Positions 1 to 7,636 of a stretch of DNA of 41,621 nt are shown here, one piece after another (positions within the stretch are counted from its first letter, which is position 1; the number at the start of each line of letters is the position of its first letter). A program made the translations under genes and the position numbers. The stretch spans positions 1 through 41,621 of the forward strand of contig JAJRRT010000074.1 in the NCBI GenBank assembly GCA_024279255.1, in the 5' to 3' direction. Source of the DNA: Deltaproteobacteria bacterium (GTDB taxonomy: Bacteria > Desulfobacterota > Desulfuromonadia > Desulfuromonadales > Geopsychrobacteraceae). The notes under the pieces are model-generated. The model had not been told where the DNA came from and searched no databases. It worked only from the letters and a program-made list of their open reading frames with translations.

Positions 1-189
1 AAACTTGATGTCGGTCTGGAAGATTGGACGATTTGTGAAGTGCCGGATACGCCGCGCAAGTTCAGTGCGACTGCGCTGGGGCTCGCGCTTTTCGACGCCA
101 GCAAAATATTGCTCGTAACGAATCTCCAACTCTTTCATTTCGGACTGGATTTCACTCAGAACCTGATCAATTTTTCGACGTTCGTCCAT
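1..189 (-). CDS. Unrecognised coiled-coil-like protein, N-terminal 63 residues (gene runs off the window)
   Basis: Reading leftward from ATG at 189 there is an open frame of 63 codons to the window edge. It starts MDERRKIDQVLSEIQ and is very rich in Glu, Arg and Lys, with heptad-like spacing of hydrophobics, so an N-terminal helix or coiled coil is likely. A GGGGTGAA ribosome-binding sequence lies just upstream, and a good sigma70 promoter (213-241) points into it. The segment reading LEIRYEQYFAGVEKREP recalls myxobacterial and Geobacter proteins annotated as MXAN_5187-like, but this is from memory and unverified. It is divergent from glmU. The function is unknown. Confidence 0.6.
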   Translation of the reverse strand, partial: MDERRKIDQVLSEIQSEMKELEIRYEQYFAGVEKREPQRSRTELARRIRHFTNRPIFQTDIKF

Positions 190-212
190 ATTTGTTCACC
201 CCATAGGTGAAA

Positions 213-241
213 ACTATACTGAAGAAGTGAGAACTTGTAAA
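213..241 (-). promoter_or_regulatory. Sigma70-type promoter for the leftward partial gene
   Basis: On the minus strand TTTACA (241-236) and TATAGT (218-213) are separated by 17 bases. The predicted transcript start is about 15-20 bases before the ribosome-binding site of the gene starting at 189. It lies back to back with the glmU promoter. Confidence 0.55.
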
Positions 242-279
242 TAAAAACGCGGATTAACCGGTTTTCTACGGCTTGTTCC

Positions 280-309
280 TTGACTTGACTAGGGTGGTTT
301 CGAGATAAT
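280..309 (+). promoter_or_regulatory. Sigma70-type promoter of glmU
   Basis: TTGACT at 280-285 and GATAAT at 304-309 are separated by 18 bases. A second overlapping TTGACT lies at 285-290 but is too close to the -10 box. Transcription would begin near 316, after the upstream in-frame start at 313. This supports a glmU start at 358. Confidence 0.55.
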
Positions 310-357
310 CTGTTGTTTATCTCAAAAATCAGAAGCTCAAAGGAAAGGGTGGTGTCT

Positions 358-1737
358 GTGGAGGATTTGGCGGCAGTTGTATTGGCTGCGGGCAAGGGGA
401 CTAGAATGAAGTCGGAGCGGGCCAAGGTGCTGCATGAGATCGCCGGGCAACCGCTACTTTACTATCCATTATTGGCCGCCAAAGAAGCCGGTTGTGAAAA
501 GATTTCTGTCGTTGTGGGCCACCAAGGTGAAGAGGTTGAAGCGGCTCTGTCCGAATTGAATGTTAACTGTGTGTGGCAAACCGAGCAGTTGGGTACTGGT
601 CACGCTTTACTTTGTGCCGCTGACAATCTGAAAGACTTCAGTGGCGACCTGTTGCTGCTTTGTGGCGATGTGCCGCTGTTGACAGCAGAGACGGTAGCAC
701 TGCTTCTCGCCCTGCATCGTTCCGAGAAGGCTGCAGTAACAGTTTTGACCGCCAGCCTGACAAATCCCCAAGGTTACGGGCGGATCCTGCGCGACGGGGA
801 GAATGTCGCTGCAATAGTCGAAGAGAAGGATGCAAGCGCAGATGAGCGCAGTATTTGTGAGATCAATACCGGCACCTATGTTTTTGATTCCGAATTCGTC
901 TTTTCCGTCTTGCCACAACTCGGCAAACAGAACGCTCAAGGGGAATATTACTTGACCGATGTGGTTGCAGCCGCAGCGAATGCTGGACGCAAGACTCGGG
1001 CACTCTGTCTAACTGATCCCAATGAAGCTCTCGGTATCAATGATCGGCTTCAATTGGCCGAGGCCAACGGCCTGATGCGGCAACGGATCAATCAGCAGTT
1101 GATGCTTGGTGGTGTGACCCTGGTCGATCCGCAAACCACTTATGTCGATTCAGGGGTAGAAATTGGCACTGACAGCATTCTTCATCCCGGAGTAAATATT
1201 CTCGGCAAAACGCGGATCGGGCGCAACTGCATTGTCGAAATCGGGGTGCAGGTTGACAGTTCACAGATCGCCGATCACGTCCATTTGAAAAGTGGTTCGG
1301 TCGTCGAGGAATCGCTGATTGGAGCCAACTGTAACATCGGGCCTATGGCTCATCTGCGTGCCGGGACTGAGTTACTTGGCGATAACAAGATTGGCAATTT
1401 TGTCGAAACCAAAAAGGCCCGCCTTGACGTGAAATCTCAGGCCAGTCATCTGACCTATATTGGAGATGCTGAAGTCGGCAAAAACGTCAATTTTGGTTGT
1501 GGCACAATCACTTGTAATTACGATGGTGTGAACAAGCATAAGACTATTGTCGGGGACGATGTGTTTATCGGGAGTGATACGCAATTTATCGCGCCGGTGC
1601 GTATTGGCAGCAATAGTTTGATTGCTGCCGGTTCGACGATCACCAAAGATGTGCCGTCCGATTCTCTGGCGTTGTCCCGTACGCAGCAAAAGGTAATCGA
1701 AGGCTGGCGCATAAAGCATCCATTGAAAAAAAAATAA
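358..1737 (+). CDS. glmU: Bifunctional UDP-N-acetylglucosamine pyrophosphorylase / glucosamine-1-phosphate N-acetyltransferase GlmU
   Basis: GlmU acetylates glucosamine-1-phosphate and then transfers UMP from UTP, making UDP-GlcNAc for peptidoglycan and LPS in the cytoplasm. The N-terminal nucleotidyltransferase domain shows the signature LAAGKGTRMKS followed by a Lys (AKVLHEIAG). The C-terminal half, from about residue 250, is a left-handed beta-helix of hexapeptide repeats (for example IGRNCIVEIG, VGKNVNFGCG). I chose GTG at 358: it has an AGGAAAGGG ribosome-binding stretch upstream, gives 459 residues (E. coli GlmU has 456) and starts right before the nucleotide-binding strand. In-frame starts at 313 and 352 fit the promoter or the spacing less well. 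glmS follows after 45 bases, so the two enzymes for UDP-GlcNAc form an operon. Confidence 0.96.
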   Translation: MEDLAAVVLAAGKGTRMKSERAKVLHEIAGQPLLYYPLLAAKEAGCEKISVVVGHQGEEVEAALSELNVNCVWQTEQLGTGHALLCAADNLKDFSGDLLLLCGDVPLLTAETVALLLALHRSEKAAVTVLTASLTNPQGYGRILRDGENVAAIVEEKDASADERSICEINTGTYVFDSEFVFSVLPQLGKQNAQGEYYLTDVVAAAANAGRKTRALCLTDPNEALGINDRLQLAEANGLMRQRINQQLMLGGVTLVDPQTTYVDSGVEIGTDSILHPGVNILGKTRIGRNCIVEIGVQVDSSQIADHVHLKSGSVVEESLIGANCNIGPMAHLRAGTELLGDNKIGNFVETKKARLDVKSQASHLTYIGDAEVGKNVNFGCGTITCNYDGVNKHKTIVGDDVFIGSDTQFIAPVRIGSNSLIAAGSTITKDVPSDSLALSRTQQKVIEGWRIKHPLKKK

Positions 1738-1782
1738 TAATTGTTCGGTGAGTAAATCGCCCGACGAGGGGAGTAAATATTT

Positions 1783-3612
1783 ATGTGTGGAATCGTTGGA
1801 TATCTGGGGTATCAGGAAGCCTCTCCGATCATTCTTGATGGCTTGCGTCGCCTTGAATACCGTGGTTACGATTCAGCAGGGATCGCCACTCTTAAAGATA
1901 ATAAAATATGTGTTGCCCGCGCTGAGGGGAAGCTGATCAATTTAGAGAAGCGCCTCCAGAATGAACCTTTGTCCGGTACCCGCGGTATCGGCCATACGCG
2001 CTGGGCAACCCACGGGCGCCCGTCTGAAATCAACGCTCACCCGCATAAGGCTGGCAGCATCATTGTTGTACATAACGGTATTATTGAGAATTACCTGGTC
2101 CTTAAGGAGAGGTTGAAGGGGACAGGGCATAGTTTCTCTTCAGAGACTGATACCGAGATCATTGCGCACCTCATCGAAGAGCATTACAAGGCCGGCAATG
2201 GCTTTGAAACTGCAGTTCTTAAGGCCCTGGATGACGTTGAGGGCGCCTATGCGATTGCTGTTCTTTGTGAAGATGAGCCAGATTGCCTGATCGCTGCCAA
2301 GCAGGGGTCTCCGCTGGTCGTCGGCCGAGGTGAGGATGAATATTTCGTTGCCTCCGACATTCCGGCAATGCTCTCCCATACTCGGCAGATGGTTTTTCTT
2401 GAAGATGGTGAGGCCGTGATTTTTACTCCTCAAGGGGTGCGTTATTCTGACTTGGTTGGAAATGATCTTGAAAAAGTGGAGAAGACCATTACCTGGAGCC
2501 CGCTGATGGCGGAAAAAGGTGGCTATAAGCATTTCATGCTCAAGGAGATCTACGAACAGCCCCGCGCTATCGCCGACACCATTGCCGGTCGTTTGCGCGA
2601 GGACGAGGGCGATATTTATCTCGAAGACCTGAAGCTTGACAATCAGCAGCTGGCTGGAGTGGAGAAGATCTTCCTGATTGCTTGTGGCACCAGTTGGCAT
2701 GCGGCTTTGGTCGGAAAATTTTATCTGGAGAAGCTTTGCCGAATTCCAGTCGAGGTTGACATCGCCAGCGAGTTTCGCTATCGCGATCCGATTGTCAACG
2801 AGACAACCTTGACCGTTCTGATCAGTCAGAGTGGTGAGACCGCAGATACTCTTGCTGCGCTGCGTGAAGCGCGTGGCAAGGGTGGTAAGGTCGTCTGCAT
2901 CTGTAACGTCGTTGATTCTTCGATCGCGCGAGAAAGTGACGGCGTGATTTACACCCATGCCGGACCAGAAATCGGCGTGGCTTCGACCAAAGCCTTTACC
3001 ACGCAGTTGGTCGCCCTACTTCTTTTTGCCCTTAGATTGGGACGAGCACGTAAAGTTCTGAGTGCAGACGATTGCCGCAAGAAGGTGTTGGCACTATTGA
3101 CTCTGCCACGTCACATTGAGACGACTCTTGAACTGGATGCGGAGATCGAAAAAATAGCCCCGGAGCTCTCGGCAGCGCACGACTTCCTCTATCTGGGGCG
3201 AGGTAACCAGTACCCCATCGCTCTCGAAGGGGCGCTTAAGCTCAAAGAGATCTCTTACATCCATGCCGAAGGCTATCCCGCCGGAGAAATGAAACATGGT
3301 CCGATTGCCCTGATCGATGAGCAACTGCCTGTGGTGGTAATCGTGCCGGATAATCCGATTTTCGATAAGGTTGTCTCTAACATGGAAGAGGTCCGTGCGC
3401 GTGGTGGCCGAGTGATTATCGTGACCAGCGGTCGTGGCGCGGCACTGGCACCTCAATGCGAAAGCCTCTTCTGCCTGCCAGAAGCTGACGACGATCTAAT
3501 GCCGATTCTTGCCTCAGTGCCGATGCAATTGCTGGCTTATCATGTAGCCGTATACAAGGGGACCGATGTCGATCAGCCACGTAACCTTGCTAAAAGCGTG
3601 ACCGTGGAGTAG
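1783..3612 (+). CDS. glmS: Glutamine-fructose-6-phosphate aminotransferase (isomerizing) GlmS
   Basis: GlmS makes glucosamine-6-phosphate from fructose-6-phosphate and glutamine, the entry to amino-sugar synthesis. The protein has 609 residues, the usual length. It starts MCGIVGYLG, where Cys becomes the N-terminal nucleophile after Met removal, followed by a class II glutaminase domain (to about residue 225; [21 protein letters not shown]). Two SIS sugar-isomerase domains follow, with SQSGETADT and STKAFTTQ in the first. The C-terminal tail [13 protein letters not shown] is the conserved one. GAGGGGAG at about 1767-1774 is the ribosome-binding site. No glmS ribozyme or other leader fits in the 45-base gap after glmU, so no ribozyme control is apparent here. 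Confidence 0.97.
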   Translation: MCGIVGYLGYQEASPIILDGLRRLEYRGYDSAGIATLKDNKICVARAEGKLINLEKRLQNEPLSGTRGIGHTRWATHGRPSEINAHPHKAGSIIVVHNGIIENYLVLKERLKGTGHSFSSETDTEIIAHLIEEHYKAGNGFETAVLKALDDVEGAYAIAVLCEDEPDCLIAAKQGSPLVVGRGEDEYFVASDIPAMLSHTRQMVFLEDGEAVIFTPQGVRYSDLVGNDLEKVEKTITWSPLMAEKGGYKHFMLKEIYEQPRAIADTIAGRLREDEGDIYLEDLKLDNQQLAGVEKIFLIACGTSWHAALVGKFYLEKLCRIPVEVDIASEFRYRDPIVNETTLTVLISQSGETADTLAALREARGKGGKVVCICNVVDSSIARESDGVIYTHAGPEIGVASTKAFTTQLVALLLFALRLGRARKVLSADDCRKKVLALLTLPRHIETTLELDAEIEKIAPELSAAHDFLYLGRGNQYPIALEGALKLKEISYIHAEGYPAGEMKHGPIALIDEQLPVVVIVPDNPIFDKVVSNMEEVRARGGRVIIVTSGRGAALAPQCESLFCLPEADDDLMPILASVPMQLLAYHVAVYKGTDVDQPRNLAKSVTVE

Positions 3613-3617
3613 TTCCG

Positions 3618-5411
3618 TTGCATATTTCCATCCCTTATTCTCGCAAGATCCGCCGACTTCAACAGCGTCTGCTCAGCCATTTCCATGTCAGCGAAAACAC
3701 CTTCATGGTGGTATTGGCAGTGATCGTTGGTCTGTTGGCCGGGCTGGGAAATTATGTCTTTCGCAAGACGATCGATCTGGTTCATTTTCTGGTGGTAGAG
3801 CAGGGCCAGCATCTGCTGAATATCGACCCTGAACACTGGTCGAGTGAGCGTCTGCTGGTCTTTATCTTCCCCGCCATTGGTGGCCTGCTGATGATCCCGC
3901 TCTGGTTCTTTTTTGGCAAGGATTTGAAGGGTGGCTTTGCCGGATTTTTAGTCAAGGTGAATCTGCGTGGGGCTAAGTTGCCCTTTAGACCGGTATTTAC
4001 CCGTGGTCTTGGTGCTGCGATCACCCTGGGAACTGGCGGTAGTGCCGGGCAGGAAGGACCGATCGCAGTCATCGGCGGAACCATCGGCAGTCAGTTTGGC
4101 AAGCTGTTCAAGATGGGCGGCGATCACATCAAGGTGCTGGTGGCTTGTGGCGCCGCTGCGGGGGTGGCGGCAACATTTAACGCACCGCTCGCCGGGGTTT
4201 TTTTTGCCGCTGAGATTGTCCTGCTCTCTTCCTTTGAACTTGCCAGCTTTACTTCGATTGTAATCGCCAGCGGTATGGCAACCGTGGTTTCTCGGGCGCT
4301 GCTTGGCAATGAGGCTGAGCTGGCTGCACCGGCCTATCTGCTGCAAAGTCCCTGGGAGCTCCTGCTCTATCTGTTGCTCGGTCTGATCATCGGGTTTCTG
4401 GCCAGTGGTTTCATCGATCTGCATTTCAGGATCAAGGATCTGATCGATTCGATCCGTCTGCCCAAATTGAGTAAACCGGTTTTAGGTGGATTGCTGGTCG
4501 GTCTGATCGGTATCGGTTTGCCGCAGATCTACGGTAATGGCTATGAATTCATGAGCAGTGTTCTTGCGGGACAGCAGCCGCTGATCCTGTTGCTTGTTCT
4601 GATTTTGGTCAAAGCGGTGGCGACTTCAATCACCCTTAACTCGGGATTGCCCGGTGGCATGTTTGCCCCCTGCCTCTATCTTGGAGCGGTGACCGGTGGG
4701 GCCTTCGGGTTGCTCTGTGCACAGCTCTTCCCTGGAGCGGATCTGGCCCCGGGAGCTTATGCGTTGGTTGGTATGGGGGCCTTTCTGTCGGCGGCAACCC
4801 ACGCGCCGATGACCTCGATCTTTTTGCTGTTCGAGATCACCGATTCGTATGAGGTCATCATTCCGATCATGCTCGCCTGTGTTATTGGCACCTCGATCGC
4901 GCGGCATTTAAAAAAAGAGAGTCTCGAAACAGCGGAGCTGATGCGTGATGGGATCGACCTTGAGGCGGGCAAGGAACGTAATATCATGAAAGCGTTGCAA
5001 GTTGGTGAAGTCATGTCGAAGGATGTAGAAAAAGTTCCGGAAAATATGACTTTGGGCCAGTTTGCCAAGTTTATCGCCAGCACCCGACACACCAATTTTC
5101 CCTTGGTCGATAGAAGTGGGGCTCTGACCGGCATTATCTCGGTGCAGGACTTTATGGGGGTGGTGTTTGAACCTGAGTTGATGGACTTGGTGGTGGTCAA
5201 GGAGTTGGCGACCATCGATGTAATTACGGTACACGATGATGAAGATTTGGATACCGCAATGCGCAAGATTGGTTATCGCAATATTGAACAGTTACCGGTT
5301 GTTGATCGAGCCAATCATCATAAATTGGTTGGTATTATCTCACGCCGTGACATGGTTTCGGCTTACAACCGTGTGCTGATGGCCCGCACCCTGGGGGATG
5401 ATGATGACTGA
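3618..5411 (+). CDS. ClC-family chloride channel or transporter with C-terminal CBS pair
   Basis: A polytopic membrane protein of 597 residues starting at TTG 3618, with GTGGAG 8 bases upstream; no better start is seen. The ClC core covers about residues 25-440. It contains GTGGSAGQEGP with the gating glutamate (E146), NAPLAGVFFAAE, and GGMFAP, the GxFxP motif. Two CBS domains (about 455-520 and 530-590) should sense nucleotides in the cytoplasm. Compared with E. coli ClC-ec1, the GSGIP anion-site motif is replaced by a GGFAG-like sequence. The internal proton glutamate (E203) position is Ile200, after a retained Glu199. I also do not recognise the central Tyr445. It may therefore be a channel-like member or have another anion preference. 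It is 5 bases after glmS, and its last codons overlap the helicase start. Confidence 0.88.
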   Translation: MHISIPYSRKIRRLQQRLLSHFHVSENTFMVVLAVIVGLLAGLGNYVFRKTIDLVHFLVVEQGQHLLNIDPEHWSSERLLVFIFPAIGGLLMIPLWFFFGKDLKGGFAGFLVKVNLRGAKLPFRPVFTRGLGAAITLGTGGSAGQEGPIAVIGGTIGSQFGKLFKMGGDHIKVLVACGAAAGVAATFNAPLAGVFFAAEIVLLSSFELASFTSIVIASGMATVVSRALLGNEAELAAPAYLLQSPWELLLYLLLGLIIGFLASGFIDLHFRIKDLIDSIRLPKLSKPVLGGLLVGLIGIGLPQIYGNGYEFMSSVLAGQQPLILLLVLILVKAVATSITLNSGLPGGMFAPCLYLGAVTGGAFGLLCAQLFPGADLAPGAYALVGMGAFLSAATHAPMTSIFLLFEITDSYEVIIPIMLACVIGTSIARHLKKESLETAELMRDGIDLEAGKERNIMKALQVGEVMSKDVEKVPENMTLGQFAKFIASTRHTNFPLVDRSGALTGIISVQDFMGVVFEPELMDLVVVKELATIDVITVHDDEDLDTAMRKIGYRNIEQLPVVDRANHHKLVGIISRRDMVSAYNRVLMARTLGDDDD

Positions 5412-7617
5412 TCTGCTGAGCGGACTCAATTCAGAGCAACGCGAGGCGGTCACCCATGCTGGTGGGCCTTTATTGATTCTGGCTGGAGCGGGTTCGGGCA
5501 AGACGCGCACTCTGATTCACCGTGTTGCCTGGCTGATTTGTGAACAGGGCGTTGCTCCATGGCAGGTTCTGGCTGTGACCTTCACCAATAAGGCTGCTGG
5601 TGAGATGCGCGAGCGTCTGGCTAAAATTCTTCCAGACTCAGAGTCGCCCTGGGTCGCAACTTTCCATTCCAGCTGTGTTCGAATCTTGCGTCAGGAGATT
5701 ACCGCACTCGGATTTGCTCGTGATTTTATCATTTACGATGATCAGGACCAGCAACGCCTGCTGAGACAAGTATTGACAGAGCTTGGAATTAGTGAAAAAA
5801 CGCTGCGCCCTGCCGCGGCAGCTCATGCTATTGATCAGGCTAAAAACCGTGGGCAAAGCCCTCATGACCTTGATGAGCAGAACGGTGATCAAGCCCAGTT
5901 GGCAGAAATTTATCGTCTTTACCAGAAACGACTCAAGCAGGCGAATGCGGTCGATTTTGGTGATTTGCTGTTATTAACCGTACAGCTGTTCGATGAACAT
6001 CCCAGCGTCCTGAAGAAGTGGCAGGATCGCTTTCGACATATTCTGGTGGATGAATTTCAGGATACCAACGGCATTCAATATCGCCTGATCGATATGCTGG
6101 CCCGCCCGCATGGGAACCTCTGTGTTGTCGGGGACGATGATCAGTCGATCTATGCCTGGCGAGGGGCCGAGATCAGCAACATCCTCAATTTTGAAGACCG
6201 CTATCCGGGGGTCAAAACGATCCGGCTTGAGCAGAACTATCGTTCGACCAGCACCATTCTCGACGCTGCTGGCGGGGTGGTTGAGCAGAACCGTGAGCGC
6301 AAAGGGAAGCGGCTTTGGACAGACAAATCACAAGGGGAGCCGGTCCGAATCGAACCTTGTGGAGATGACCTTGAGGAGGCCCGCTTTGTCGCTCGCGAGA
6401 TAGAAAAGTTGCAGCGCGCAGGACACAAGCTGCGTGATATTGCGGTTTTTTATCGGACTAATGCACAATCGCGCCCTCTTGAAGAGGCCCTGGCCTCGGC
6501 ACGCATCCCCTATGTCATGTTCGGCGGGGTCAAGTTTTTCTCACGGCTGGAGGTCAAAGACGCACTCTGTTATTTGCGCTTGCTGATGAACCCTGCCGAT
6601 TCGGTCGCAGCGAGACGGGTCATCAACGTTCCGGCTCGGGGTATCGGTAAGACGACAGTTGAGAAGGTTGCCGCGCTGCAAGGGGATGATTTCAGTTTTC
6701 TGGAGGCTTGCCGCAGAGCGGTCGATGAAGGGGTCCTCGGGAAGGCGGCGTGTCGTAAATTGCAAGTTTTTGTCGATCTGATTGACGATTTTACCAAGCG
6801 CCTTGAGCGTATCCCTTATCCGCAGTTGACTGCTGAACTCCTGGAAGAGAGTGGTTATCTGCCGATTCTGCAAGAAGAAGCGAATGATGCCCTGACCGAT
6901 GGACAACGGCAAGAGGCGAAGGGCCGACTTGAAAATCTGGGGCAACTTTTGGCGGGGATGGAGGAGCATCGTGGACGATCTGGATCCCTTGAGGATTATC
7001 TGGAAGAGATCGCCCTGGTGACCGACCTTGATCGTCATGATGCCAGTCTTGATCGTGCGACCTTGATGACCCTGCATGCGGCTAAAGGGCTTGAATTCCC
7101 GGTTGTTTTTGTCACCGGCTTGGAAGATGGTCTTTTCCCCCACAGCCGTTCAGAAGGGGAGGATATCGAAGAAGAGCGACGTCTCTGTTACGTAGGTATG
7201 ACGCGTGCAATGGAGCGTCTCTACCTGACGCATGCCCGTCGCCGTAGAATCTATGGCAGTTATCAGTACAATCCTCCGAGCCGTTTCCTGGCTGAAATTC
7301 CTGATGAGGTTCTGGCAAGCAAACCGAAGCCTGCTGCTGCGACCGGTCATAACCTGGCGTCACTCTTTGCTGGCGTGAGTTCTTCTGCGCTGAACGAAGA
7401 GAATGATGACGAAGAGGATGCGTTTGAGGACGTTGAGGTTGTCCCCGAGGCCGAAGAGGGTTTACGCCTCGGGATGCGGGTGAGGCACGTCAAGTTTGGC
7501 GTTGGTACGGTACGGCGTATTGAGGGGAACGGCGAGAATCAGAAGGTGATCGTCTACTTTAATTCCATTGGGCCGAAGAAGCTGTTGTTATGTTTTGCCG
7601 GTCTTGAACCGGCCTGA
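5404..7617 (+). CDS. pcrA: UvrD/PcrA-type ATP-dependent 3'-5' DNA helicase
   Basis: Superfamily 1A helicase of about 737 residues, acting in nucleotide excision repair and in clearing protein-DNA obstacles. Visible motifs in order: Walker A GAGSGKT (about 28-34), TFTNKAAGEM (Ia), VDEFQDTN (II), DDDQSIYAWRGA (III), LEQNYRST (IV), LHAAKGLEF (V) and LCYVGMTRAMERL (VI). The C-terminal segment RVRHVKFGVGTVRRIEG to the end is the Tudor-like fold that in PcrA and UvrD contacts RNA polymerase, after an acidic linker. Three consecutive ATG codons (5398, 5401, 5404) compete. I prefer 5404 because the GGGGG at 5393-5397 is then suitably spaced. The start lies inside the ClC gene, so translation is probably coupled. 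The uvrD and pcrA names cannot be separated from sequence alone. Confidence 0.94.
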   Translation: MTDLLSGLNSEQREAVTHAGGPLLILAGAGSGKTRTLIHRVAWLICEQGVAPWQVLAVTFTNKAAGEMRERLAKILPDSESPWVATFHSSCVRILRQEITALGFARDFIIYDDQDQQRLLRQVLTELGISEKTLRPAAAAHAIDQAKNRGQSPHDLDEQNGDQAQLAEIYRLYQKRLKQANAVDFGDLLLLTVQLFDEHPSVLKKWQDRFRHILVDEFQDTNGIQYRLIDMLARPHGNLCVVGDDDQSIYAWRGAEISNILNFEDRYPGVKTIRLEQNYRSTSTILDAAGGVVEQNRERKGKRLWTDKSQGEPVRIEPCGDDLEEARFVAREIEKLQRAGHKLRDIAVFYRTNAQSRPLEEALASARIPYVMFGGVKFFSRLEVKDALCYLRLLMNPADSVAARRVINVPARGIGKTTVEKVAALQGDDFSFLEACRRAVDEGVLGKAACRKLQVFVDLIDDFTKRLERIPYPQLTAELLEESGYLPILQEEANDALTDGQRQEAKGRLENLGQLLAGMEEHRGRSGSLEDYLEEIALVTDLDRHDASLDRATLMTLHAAKGLEFPVVFVTGLEDGLFPHSRSEGEDIEEERRLCYVGMTRAMERLYLTHARRRRIYGSYQYNPPSRFLAEIPDEVLASKPKPAAATGHNLASLFAGVSSSALNEENDDEEDAFEDVEVVPEAEEGLRLGMRVRHVKFGVGTVRRIEGNGENQKVIVYFNSIGPKKLLLCFAGLEPA

Positions 7618-7636
7618 CCCCTAAAAGGGAGCATTG

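Noticed and set aside
1738..1782. glmS ribozyme or leader riboswitch
   Set aside because: The gap between glmU and glmS is only 45 bases, too short for a glmS ribozyme.
2140..2958. 272-codon frame on the minus strand opposite glmS
   Set aside because: It lies entirely antisense to glmS, has no motif and no ribosome-binding site.
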